From DALYJJ01 sp031969915 (GTDB lineage Bacteria > Acidobacteriota > Terriglobia > Bryobacterales > Bryobacteraceae), in contig DALYJJ010000050.1 of assembly GCA_031969915.1 (NCBI GenBank), forward strand, positions 1 through 37,969: DNA of 37,969 nt. The letters run 5' to 3'. The translations under genes and the position numbers were made by a program. This document shows positions 17,014-24,861 of the stretch, one piece after another. How positions within the stretch are numbered: position 1 is the stretch's first letter; each line of letters opens with the position of its first letter. The notes under the pieces are model-generated. The model worked only from the letters and a program-made list of their open reading frames with translations, was not told the DNA's origin and did not search any database.

Positions 17014-17961
17014 TCAGCGGCTGGTCAGAGGCAGCGTGTAAGCCAGAAGGTTCCGGACGTTCCAAAGAATCGCCTCACCGCCCTTTACCGCGAGCAGTTC
17101 GTGCCGTCCGATCAGGTTCTCAGGAATCTCCGCTGCGGTCGCGACCCAACCCTCTTCGGTATGGCGCAAGATGCCATAGGTGCGCGAACCGGCGTGCCAT
17201 GAGATTCGCGAAGGGTTACAATCCGTGTCGAACGCGAGCCCTTCGGTGGCGGCTGGATCAATCGGCCGCCGGCCCTGCTCCGTCCCGTCGGCTCGCAATC
17301 GAATTGCAGTCGAAGCTCTGGGAAGCCAGACATCCACGCAGCCCTGGCCGGCCGCGATCCGCGCCGGTCCTTCAAATCTCCGCCCGTCTGATTCCGGCGC
17401 TTTGCCGGCGAATCCGGCGCGGGGCACGAATTGACCCAGCAGCGCACCGGAAGGCGAGAACTTCGCGACCAGCGAGTAGTCCGATGAACCTTCATTGAAC
17501 TTCGGAACATCCGACACGAGGCACCACAACTGCTCGTCTGCATCGAATGCCATTCGCCGGCACATCAGGGGTTGCGTTCGGATGATCACCGGCCGGCTGC
17601 CCGGAGGGTAGAGAACCAGCACCTCCGCGACGCGTCCATCCTCGCTCCAGACCGTGCCGGACACCGCAACACGGCCGGAAGGAGAGCCGGCCGCGTCGTT
17701 GATGAGAAACGAATAAGCGCCCTTTACGTCGCGTCCCGGAGTGTGAACGCTCTGCCGCACGCCGTCGGCGGCGAGAACCAAAACCTTCTGATCATCCAGC
17801 GCCGGCCGCGGAGCGCCGGTGCGGCTGATCAAGACGAACCGGTCATAGTGGAGCTTAACCTCCGCGACGTTCGCGGCATCCGCCAGCCTGACTTCCTTCC
17901 GGGAGCTGGCCGTTGCAGACACGGCCAGCAGAATCGCGGTATACGCGAATCGGAATTTCAT
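17014..17961 (-). CDS. Exported hypothetical protein, possible beta-propeller
   Basis: A 315-residue protein not matched to a named family. It has a signal peptide (FAYTAILLAVSATASS) and repeated short strand patterns, such as DRFVLISRTG, EDGRVAEVLVLYPPG, DEQLWCLVSDVP, SLVAKFSPSGALLGQFVP and CVDVWLP. These resemble blades of a 6-bladed (NHL/TolB-like) propeller; this is inference from pattern only. Its start lies 8 bp after the stop of the cysteine-rich gene upstream, with a TGAGGTGA site spanning that stop, so the two are almost certainly one transcription unit. Confidence 0.7.
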   Translation of the reverse strand: MKFRFAYTAILLAVSATASSRKEVRLADAANVAEVKLHYDRFVLISRTGAPRPALDDQKVLVLAADGVRQSVHTPGRDVKGAYSFLINDAAGSPSGRVAVSGTVWSEDGRVAEVLVLYPPGSRPVIIRTQPLMCRRMAFDADEQLWCLVSDVPKFNEGSSDYSLVAKFSPSGALLGQFVPRAGFAGKAPESDGRRFEGPARIAAGQGCVDVWLPRASTAIRLRADGTEQGRRPIDPAATEGLAFDTDCNPSRISWHAGSRTYGILRHTEEGWVATAAEIPENLIGRHELLAVKGGEAILWNVRNLLAYTLPLTSR

Positions 17962-17969
17962 GAATCACC

Positions 17970-18368
17970 TCAGCAAGATTCATCCGTCGCGCATCCGCCG
18001 CACCAACATGCCCTACAGCATTCGTCAGCCTGGGACGCGTAGCAGAGCTTGGCTTGACATTGTTCCGGATCCGACGGGTGACAGCTATAGTTGTCGCTCA
18101 CGGGTCTCATATACTGATAGTCCCCGCCACAATCGCCGCCATTCAGACGCTTGTCTGTCGCGACCTTGCAACGGCCGGCATCCGAGACAGTACCCTCCTT
18201 GAAGAACCGCACTTGGGCAAGTCCCTCGAAAGCGAACGCTAGCTTTCGGCCATCCGAATCGCGCACCACGGTGGGTTGGAGGCCGAGCGCATCTTTAGGA
18301 GAAACGGCCTCGCTGGTGTCTGATTGCAGTCCACCAAGCAGCATTAGTACGAGCACGCCGGGTAGCAT
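17970..18368 (-). CDS. Small cysteine-rich exported protein
   Basis: About 132 residues from ATG 18368, preceded by GGAGA; a TTG start at 18386 would add six residues. It has a hydrophobic leader (MLPGVLVLMLLGG), then a short strand-rich part (LQPTVVRDSDGRKLAFAFEG, QVRFFKEGTVSD), then a C-terminal half with 11 cysteines. The cysteines cluster at the very end in the ECCRACWCGGCATDESC pattern, which suggests dense disulphides or metal binding. It is not recognised as a known family. It forms an operon with the propeller-like exported protein downstream; a cysteine-rich short protein beside a propeller protein recalls the NVEALA/6-bladed-propeller pairs of Bacteroidetes, though no sequence relation is shown. 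Confidence 0.7.
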   Translation of the reverse strand: MLPGVLVLMLLGGLQSDTSEAVSPKDALGLQPTVVRDSDGRKLAFAFEGLAQVRFFKEGTVSDAGRCKVATDKRLNGGDCGGDYQYMRPVSDNYSCHPSDPEQCQAKLCYASQADECCRACWCGGCATDESC

Positions 18369-18482
18369 GGCTCGATCATTCTCCAAGGTCTCCCATCTGT
18401 CAACGGAGAAGATCGCACAGGTGGGCAGGATGATTTACGCCGCCCGAAAGGAATTCGTAGATCGTTCGGGTGACTGGTAGCG

Positions 18483-18722
18483 TCAGGGCTCAACGCGCTT
18501 CATCTCGGGCCATTGCTGGTCATGGAGGAAGGTGGGCATCCGGCTTTCGTCGGGTTGAATGTCGGAGGCAGTTGCGCGAAGGTTGAAGCGTGCAAAACCT
18601 GCGATCTAGCGGGCGGCGTCGAAGGGCTGATTGATGCGGCGAACGCCGGGCTTGGCTTGGGGGAGAAGCACCGGGCATGCAGAGGCAACAACCGCCAGGA
18701 GGCGGATGGCGGAGCGTAGCAT
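18483..18722 (-). pseudogene. Small exported ORF interrupted by an in-frame TAG
   Basis: From ATG 18722 the frame encodes a signal- or lipoprotein-like start (MLRSAIRLLAVVASACPVLL) and reaches a TAG at 18608-18606 after 38 codons. In the same frame it continues for 40 further codons, with ordinary-looking composition (FNLRATASDIQPDESRMPTF ... DQQWPEMKRVEP), to TGA 18485-18483. This could be a point-mutated small exported protein, a sequencing error, or chance. No family is recognised. Confidence 0.35.
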
Positions 18723-18755
18723 GGCCTCTTGACGTGCGGGCGAGAGCAAGGTTGC

Positions 18756-20033
18756 TTAGTCGGCGGGCGCCTCGGCGGGCTCGAGGGCCAGGGGCTTGGC
18801 GGGCCAGAAGCGGCGGTAGGCCCAGCGGACGAGGTAGAACGAGCAGCCGATGAAGACGGCGGCGACGGCGTTCATGAGGAGCACGGCGAAGGCGGTGGAG
18901 AGGAAGGCCATGGCGTCGGTGCGGCGCATTTTGGGGAGGCGGCGCCAGGTGCTCCAGTCGAGAAGGCAGAGCCCCATCCAGGCGGTGACGCCGGCGAGGG
19001 CGGCGAGAGGGATGTGGCTGACCACGTCGCTTCCGAGCTTCAGGAAGGCGATGAGGAAGACGGCGTGGAACAGGTTTGAGAAGCGGGTGACGCCGCCGCA
19101 GCGGACGTTGGCGAGGCTGCGGGCGGGGATGCCGACCGAGAGCGGCGCGCCGAAGATGCCGGCGCAGACGTTGGCGATGCCGTAGGCGCCGAGCTCGGTG
19201 TCGGCGTCGGAGCGGCGCGTCTGGTGATGTTTGCCGCGGAAGTGCTCGACGACGCGGGAGGTCAGCAGGATGTTCACGCTGGCCACGAAGGCGAGAGCGA
19301 AGGCGGAGGGTAACACCTTCACGACGTCGACGGGCGTCCAGGCGAAGCCGGCGAAGGGAGGGATTTCGAGCGGGAGCGCGCCGACCTCCTTCTCATGGAG
19401 TCCGAAGAAACTGCCGGCGGCCATGGCGAGCCCGACGCCGATCAGGGGTGCGGGGAGTTTGGGCGCGACTTTGGACAGCGCCGTGGCGGCGAGGATGACG
19501 ACAACGGCGAGGGCGAGGGGGGCCCAGCGCATGGTGTCGATGTTGTCCACCACCTGCATGAACTGGCCGATCATGGAGCCGGAGAAGCCGGCGGGGGCTT
19601 TGACGCCGAAGATGGTCTTGAGCTGCGAGATGACCATCATCGCGCCGATGCCGCAGGAGAAGCCGGAGACGACGGCGGTGGGGACCAGCGAGATGTAGCG
19701 GCCGAGGCGAAGGACGCAGAAGACCATCATGAAGACGGCGGCGACGATGGTGATTTTGGCCGCGCCGCCGATGCCGTGGGAGGCGACGGCGAGGGCGATG
19801 AAGGGCACGGTGACCGAGGACGTGCCGCCGATGAGGACGGGGTTGCGGCCGAGGATGGCGGTGATGGGCGAAGTCAGGAGCGACGTAAAAAGGCCGAGGA
19901 CCGGAGGCAGACCCATCAACGCGGCCATGGCGAGGCCGTAGGGGAGGGCGATGAGGGCGGCGATGAGGCCGCCGGAGAGATCGCCCGCGAGAGCAGACCA
20001 CGAGTAGCGAAGCCATTCGGCGCGACGCAACAC
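18756..20033 (-). CDS. SulP-family anion transporter lacking a STAS domain
   Basis: Integral membrane transporter of 425 residues. SulP signatures: DLSGGLIAALIALPYGLAMA, LTSPITAILGRNPVLIGGTSSVTVPFIALA, VVSGFSCGIGAMM, and LPSAFALAFVASVNILLTSRVVEHF, with about ten hydrophobic helices. SulP proteins move sulfate, bicarbonate or other anions; the substrate cannot be told here. The protein ends in LVRWAYRRFWPAKPLALEPAEAPAD shortly after the last helix (given as its parts LVRWAYRRFWPA and LALEPAEAPAD), so the usual cytoplasmic STAS domain is absent. It lies 86 bp downstream of the aminotransferase on the same strand. Confidence 0.88.
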   Translation of the reverse strand: MLRRAEWLRYSWSALAGDLSGGLIAALIALPYGLAMAALMGLPPVLGLFTSLLTSPITAILGRNPVLIGGTSSVTVPFIALAVASHGIGGAAKITIVAAVFMMVFCVLRLGRYISLVPTAVVSGFSCGIGAMMVISQLKTIFGVKAPAGFSGSMIGQFMQVVDNIDTMRWAPLALAVVVILAATALSKVAPKLPAPLIGVGLAMAAGSFFGLHEKEVGALPLEIPPFAGFAWTPVDVVKVLPSAFALAFVASVNILLTSRVVEHFRGKHHQTRRSDADTELGAYGIANVCAGIFGAPLSVGIPARSLANVRCGGVTRFSNLFHAVFLIAFLKLGSDVVSHIPLAALAGVTAWMGLCLLDWSTWRRLPKMRRTDAMAFLSTAFAVLLMNAVAAVFIGCSFYLVRWAYRRFWPAKPLALEPAEAPAD

Positions 20034-20108
20034 GGAGGCAGTCTCCTGGTTAGGAAAGCTGGAAGGACGGGGCCAGCGGCGGCGTCACCGGGGACGCGGC
20101 GGAACGGA

Positions 20109-20132
20109 GGTGATGGCCCTTAGGCCATCACC
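20109..20132 (-). terminator. Perfect hairpin enclosing the aminotransferase stop codon
   Basis: GGTGATGGCC and GGCCATCACC form a 10-bp perfect stem with a 4-base loop. On the minus strand the TAA stop of the aminotransferase begins in this loop. No U-tract follows. It may be a 3'-end stabiliser or weak terminator between the aminotransferase and the SulP gene. Confidence 0.5.
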
Positions 20133-21259
20133 TTTGCGAACGCGGACTTGAACTTTTCCATCTCTTCGCGGGTGCCGATGCTGACGCGGACGTGGGTGGG
20201 CCAGGCCTGCCAGACGCGGCCGATGAAGACCTTTTCGGCGCGCATGGCTTCGACCACCTGCTGGCCGGGGCGGCCCACGTCGGCCATGAACTTATTGGAG
20301 ACGCTGGGGACGAACTTGAAGTTCTTTTTCGTCATCCAGTCGAAGACGTCGTTGCGGATGTCGGCGATGATTTTGCGGCGTTCGGGGACCAGCTTCTTGC
20401 TGTTCAGGCTGGCGGTGGCACCGACCACGCCGGTGACGGGGAGGGCACCGGCGCCGTAGGGAGTGATCTTCTGGAGGAGATCGGGGCGGCCGATGGCGGC
20501 GCCGGCGCGGAGTCCGGCCATGCCGTAGAGCTTGGAGAAGGTGCGCAGGATGACGACATCCTTTTCCTGGGCGACGAAATCGCTGCCGAAGGGTTCGGCG
20601 CTCAAGTGAATGTACGCTTCGTCGAGCAGGAGGATACTGCCGGCGGGCTTATTGGCGACGAGCCACTCGAGATCGGATCGGCTGGTGACGGTGCCGGTGG
20701 GGTTATTGGGGTTGCAGACGTAGATGACGCCGGCGTTGGGGCTGGCGGCGGCCATCGCTTTGACGTCGTGCGAGAAGTCCTTCTTCAAGGGGACCCGGAT
20801 GACCTGGGAGCCGACGAAGCGCGCGGCGCGCTCGCCGGCTTCGTACCCGGGGTCGCCCATGATGAGCGGCTTGGTGGGCGAAGTGAAGGCGAGGATGGCG
20901 CGGTGGAGCGGGTCGCTCGATCCGGCGAAGGGCTGTACGTAGGTGGGCTTGAGGCCTTCCTGTTCGGCGAGCGTTTTGGCGAAGACGAAGGTGTCTTCGT
21001 ACATGTAGCGGCCGCCCTTTTTGACCACGTTATAGATGGCCTCGGCGGCCTCGGGGCAGGGGCCGAGCGGGTTTTCGTTGGCGTTGATCTTGACCGCATC
21101 GGGAGGCAGCGGGCCGATCATGGAGAGCTGGGCGAGGGCCGGCTCATTGTAGAAAGGCAGCGACGCGCCGGCCGTGAGGACGGTGGCGAGGCGGCCGAAG
21201 GTACGGCGCGAGAAACCGCGCCGGAGGAACTCCTGCTTCTGTTCGGGAGTGAGAGTCAT
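20120..21259 (-). CDS. Tat-exported PLP-dependent aminotransferase, HisC-like
   Basis: Fold-type I aminotransferase of 379 residues resembling histidinol-phosphate aminotransferase. Motifs: NANENPLGPCPEA, FAGSSDPLHRAI, VCNPNNPTGTV, LLLDEAYIHL, and the PLP-lysine segment RTFSKLYGMAGLRAG; HVRVSIGTREEM is near the end. Unusually, it begins with a twin-arginine signal: Ser-Arg18-Arg19-Thr-Phe followed by a hydrophobic stretch and ALAQ, so it is predicted to be folded with its cofactor and exported to the periplasm. ATG 21259 follows GAGGGGGC. The surroundings hold no histidine genes, so a biosynthetic HisC role is unlikely; the substrate is unknown. Confidence 0.88.
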   Translation of the reverse strand: MTLTPEQKQEFLRRGFSRRTFGRLATVLTAGASLPFYNEPALAQLSMIGPLPPDAVKINANENPLGPCPEAAEAIYNVVKKGGRYMYEDTFVFAKTLAEQEGLKPTYVQPFAGSSDPLHRAILAFTSPTKPLIMGDPGYEAGERAARFVGSQVIRVPLKKDFSHDVKAMAAASPNAGVIYVCNPNNPTGTVTSRSDLEWLVANKPAGSILLLDEAYIHLSAEPFGSDFVAQEKDVVILRTFSKLYGMAGLRAGAAIGRPDLLQKITPYGAGALPVTGVVGATASLNSKKLVPERRKIIADIRNDVFDWMTKKNFKFVPSVSNKFMADVGRPGQQVVEAMRAEKVFIGRVWQAWPTHVRVSIGTREEMEKFKSAFAKVMA

Positions 21260-21339
21260 GTTCGTCAGTTGCCCCCTCAATGAGGTTGAATCTAGCACGT
21301 TGCGAATCGGAAAGCGACGGTTTTGCGCGGGCGGGTGCA

Positions 21340-24300
21340 TTAGAAGAAGAACCTCGCGCCGAGTTGGATCATGCGGGGGAAGTTGGCCTGGGAGGTGATG
21401 CGGCCGAACTGCGAATTGCCCCAGGCGGTATTCGGGCTGCGGAAGAGCGGGGTGTTGAAGGCGTTGAGGGCTTCGGCGCGGAACTGCACCTTGAAGCGCT
21501 CCATGACGTTGACGGTCTTGAACACGGAGAGGTCCCAATTGGCCTGGCCGGGGCCGCGCAGGGAGAGGGTGCGGCCGAGGTTGCCGAAGGTGAACTGGGG
21601 CGCCTGGGAGAAGGCGGCGGGGTTGATGTAGCTATCGATGCGTTGGGAGAGGCTGCCCTCGGTGGCCGGCGAGAGGCCGGTGGCGTTGGGCCGCTGGCTG
21701 GAAGCGCCGATGACGCTGTTCAAGTTGGCGTTCTGGCGGATCTGCAGCGGGAAGCCGCTCTGGTAGATGCTGATGGCGTTGATGGACCAGCCGCCGACGA
21801 AGTAGTCCATGAGCTTGTTGGAGCCGAGCATGGCTTTGCCGCGGCCGAAGGGGAGCTCGTAGGTGAAGGCGGTGGACCAGCGGTGGGGCGCGTTGATATT
21901 GGCGAGCGAGTATTCGGCTTCGAGGTCGTAGACGTTCTGGGGTCCGACGTTGCCGCCGTTCAGGTTATTGGCGGGGCCGCCGGAGGCGTTGTCGAAGTTA
22001 GCGGACCAGGTCCAGGTGGTGAGGAAGCTGAAGCCGGAGGCGAAGCGCTTCTGGGCCTTCACGACGGCCGAGTCATAGCGGGCGCGGGGGAAGCCGGAGA
22101 AGATCAGGTTGACTGCGCCGAAGGCCGGGAAGGGCGAGAGCAACTGGGCGCGGGTGATGTTGCGGCCGGCGATGACGCCGGTGCCGCCGTTGCCGAAGAA
22201 GGGATTGGCGACGGTCTGGTTGAGGGCGCTGCCCAGGGCGAGGTGGCGCGTTTCGAGCTGATTGATATTGATGGTGGCGGCGCCGCTGGTGAGGTCGGCG
22301 GTGCGGGAGCCGACGTAGCCGAGGGTGAGGGCGATGCCGCCGGGGAGTTCGCGCTGGACGTCGAGCGAGAACTGCTGGACGCGCGGCGAGCGGGCGAACT
22401 GGTCATAGAGGGTGAGGGCGCGGCCGACGCCGGTGAGGTCGCCGAAGGAGTTGCCGACGGGGCGGTTGAGGCCGGTGGGGAAGGGATTGGAGAGCACGCC
22501 GGCGGGAGTGGCGTTGCCGTCGAAGGAGCCGACGTACTCGGTACGCGCGGTGTAGCCTTCGGGGGTGTAGACGCCGGTGCGGGCGAGCTGGGGCGCCCAA
22601 TAGATGCCGTAGCCGCCGCGGATGGTGGTCTTCGAGTTGAGCTGGAAGGCAGCGCCGAGGCGGGGCGAGATCTTGTTCATGACGGGATTGCCGACGAAGG
22701 TCTGATTGCCGTTGACGCCGGCGTACATGACTGCGCCGCGGTTGATGAAGTTGGCGGCGGTGGAGAGCGGGTTGACGGCGTCGCGGTTGAAGCCGACGAT
22801 GAGGGCGTTGTTGCGCTCGGACATGCCGGTTTCGCGCTCCCAGCGGAGGCCGAGGTTGACGGTGAGCCGGGACGTCAGGCGGATGTCGTCATGGAAGTAG
22901 ATGGCGTAGTAGTTGGCGTAGTTGAAGAGCTTGGTGGGGACGAAGCCGTAGCCGGAGGCGGGTGCGCCGAGCAGCAGGCTGGCCATGTCGGCGCCGGTGC
23001 CGGCGGTGGCGCGCACGGGGGTGGCGCGGGTGAAGGCGTCGTTGAAGGTGAACTGGCCGGAGCTATTGTCGTTATCGACGCCGTCGACGGCAATGCGGCG
23101 GAAGTCGGCGCCGGCTTTGAGCGAGTGGCGGCCGATGTATTTCGAGACGCTGCCCAGCAGGTTCTTCGAGTGATGGACGTTGAAGGAGTTGCTGTTGGTG
23201 CCGAGCGAGTAGAGGTTCTCCATGGCGATGTTGGGGAAGGTGAACGAGGGGATATCGCGCACGAACGCGTTGGAGAAACCGAGGTCGGCGGGGTTGTAGC
23301 CGAGGGAGCGCTGATAGCTGTAGTTGGGGAAGCGGTTGAAGCCGTACCGGATGTTGACGACGGTGGTGGGGTCAACGGTGATGAGGTTGTTGACCTGGGT
23401 GGAGTCGACTTTGCGATCGAGCAGCCACTGGGCGGGGCTGGAGATGGAGTCTTTGAACCAGTCGTCACCGGGCTCGAGCGAGTTATAGCGGAGATAGGAG
23501 AGAGAAGCGCGCCACCAGGAAGTCATCTGGTGATCGAGTTTGGCGGTGTACTGGTCGGCGACGCTGGGGAGCGTGGTGGCGACGCTGACGTTGGGGTCGC
23601 CGAAGAAGCGGGCGGCGCGGGTGGGCGCGGCGAAGGTATTGGCGATACTGCGGCCGACGCGATCGATGCGGGTGGTGGGGATGACGTTGCCGGGGAAGGG
23701 ATCGCGGAGGAAGCCGCCGGCGCCGTCGGAGCGGGTGGTGGAGGGATCGAAGATGGTTTGGAGGGCGCCGGCGCGGGAGAGGGTGCGGGAGAAGTCGCCG
23801 GTGCGTTCGAGGGCGGTGGGGGTGGCGAATTCGGTGGAGTTGGCCTGGGTGTCGCGATAGCCTTCGAAGGCGATCCAGAAGAACGTCCGGTTCTTGCCGT
23901 TGTAGACCTTGGGGATTTTGACTGCGCCGCCGAGCGAGCCGCCGTNNNNNNNNNNGGTGAAGAAGAAGGTCTTGTCTTTGACGATTCTGCCGCCGAGCGA
24001 GCCGCCGTAGTTGCGGAAGGGCTGTTCGCTGCGAGGCAGGCCGGCGCGGTTATTGAAGAACGTGTTGGCGAGCCATTCGGTCTGGCGCATGTAGCCGAAG
24101 AGGCTGCCGTGATACTCATTGCCGCCCGACTTCATGAAGGTATTGAACATGCCGCCGCCGGTGCGGGCCATTTCGGCGTCGTAGGTGGAGCCCTGGATTT
24201 TGACCTCTTCGACGGCTTCGATGGAGGGGATGATGATGGCGCGGTTGGCGGCGTCGGTGATCGGGATGCCGTCGAGCAGGTAGTTGTTGCCTCGGACGGG

Positions 24301-24861
24301 TCCGCCGGCGATGGTGATCTGCGAGGAGCCGGACTGGTCCTGCATGCGGTTGTAGGCGGGGTTGCCGACGGGCGTGACGTTCTGCGCGATGCGGGACATC
24401 ATGAAGGGGTTTCGGCCGAGGTTGGGGAGATCGATCAGTTTCTGGCGATCGATGACCTGGCCGGTGGAAGCGGTGGCGTTCTCAATGAGCGGGATTTCTT
24501 CGGTGACGGTGACCGACTCGGAAACCTGTCCCACTTCGAGGCGGGCGTCGAGGGCGATGAACTGCTGAGTGCCGACGATGACGCCTTTGCGTTCGAATTT
24601 CTTGAAGCCGGGGGCTTCGACGGTGACGGTATAGGTGGCGGGAACGACGGCGTTGAACACATATTCACCGGCGCCGTTGGTGACAGTGGAACGGACGAGG
24701 CTGGTGGCTTCGTCGATGAGAGCGATTTTGGCGGAGGCGAGGGCGCCGCCGCCGGCGTCGGTGACACCGCCGCGGATGCCGCCCTGGAAAGACTGTGAGA
24801 ACGCCGCTGAGGCGGCGAGCACGGTGAGTGCGGAGATAACGAGACTCTTCCTCAGACCCAT
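21340..24861 (-). CDS. TonB-dependent receptor with carboxypeptidase-regulatory domain
   Basis: Large Oar-like outer-membrane receptor; 1,173 codons as assembled. Signal peptide (MGLRKSLVISALTVLAASAAFSQ, read as two pieces MGLRKSLVISAL and TVLAASAAFSQ), then a regulatory beta domain (GGVTDAGGGALASAKIALID ... YTVTVEAPGFKKFE), then the plug (TGQVIDRQKLIDLPNLGRN, NYLLDGIPITDA, IEAVEEVKIQGSTYDAE). The barrel ends IQLGARFFF with the aromatic last residue typical of outer-membrane proteins. A 10-N gap at 23946-23955 falls in the early barrel, where a GGSLGG...TFF module appears twice, so this part may be misassembled. The start overlaps the end of the upstream hypothetical gene by 10 bp. The substrate is unknown. 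Confidence 0.92.
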   Translation of the reverse strand: MGLRKSLVISALTVLAASAAFSQSFQGGIRGGVTDAGGGALASAKIALIDEATSLVRSTVTNGAGEYVFNAVVPATYTVTVEAPGFKKFERKGVIVGTQQFIALDARLEVGQVSESVTVTEEIPLIENATASTGQVIDRQKLIDLPNLGRNPFMMSRIAQNVTPVGNPAYNRMQDQSGSSQITIAGGPVRGNNYLLDGIPITDAANRAIIIPSIEAVEEVKIQGSTYDAEMARTGGGMFNTFMKSGGNEYHGSLFGYMRQTEWLANTFFNNRAGLPRSEQPFRNYGGSLGGRIVKDKTFFFTXXXXGGSLGGAVKIPKVYNGKNRTFFWIAFEGYRDTQANSTEFATPTALERTGDFSRTLSRAGALQTIFDPSTTRSDGAGGFLRDPFPGNVIPTTRIDRVGRSIANTFAAPTRAARFFGDPNVSVATTLPSVADQYTAKLDHQMTSWWRASLSYLRYNSLEPGDDWFKDSISSPAQWLLDRKVDSTQVNNLITVDPTTVVNIRYGFNRFPNYSYQRSLGYNPADLGFSNAFVRDIPSFTFPNIAMENLYSLGTNSNSFNVHHSKNLLGSVSKYIGRHSLKAGADFRRIAVDGVDNDNSSGQFTFNDAFTRATPVRATAGTGADMASLLLGAPASGYGFVPTKLFNYANYYAIYFHDDIRLTSRLTVNLGLRWERETGMSERNNALIVGFNRDAVNPLSTAANFINRGAVMYAGVNGNQTFVGNPVMNKISPRLGAAFQLNSKTTIRGGYGIYWAPQLARTGVYTPEGYTARTEYVGSFDGNATPAGVLSNPFPTGLNRPVGNSFGDLTGVGRALTLYDQFARSPRVQQFSLDVQRELPGGIALTLGYVGSRTADLTSGAATININQLETRHLALGSALNQTVANPFFGNGGTGVIAGRNITRAQLLSPFPAFGAVNLIFSGFPRARYDSAVVKAQKRFASGFSFLTTWTWSANFDNASGGPANNLNGGNVGPQNVYDLEAEYSLANINAPHRWSTAFTYELPFGRGKAMLGSNKLMDYFVGGWSINAISIYQSGFPLQIRQNANLNSVIGASSQRPNATGLSPATEGSLSQRIDSYINPAAFSQAPQFTFGNLGRTLSLRGPGQANWDLSVFKTVNVMERFKVQFRAEALNAFNTPLFRSPNTAWGNSQFGRITSQANFPRMIQLGARFFF
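23946..23955. other. assembly gap (10 N) at a 20-bp repeat
   Basis: Ten N bases placed exactly at the end of one copy (23926-23945) of a 20-mer that recurs at 23989-24008 (GCCGCCGAGCGAGCCGCCGT). The repeat suggests a scaffold join that failed to merge. Confidence 0.98.

Noticed and set aside
18513..18719. A 68-codon plus-strand frame and a 63-codon minus-strand frame near 18,500-18,720
   Set aside because: Neither shows a leader or ribosome-binding site, and the frame from ATG 18722 with the TAG explains the region better.
21280..24798. A 1,172-codon open frame on the plus strand opposite the second TonB receptor
   Set aside because: It is Gly/Ala/Glu/Val-rich, has no domain, and is the antisense of a clear receptor; in high-GC DNA the opposite strand often stays open.
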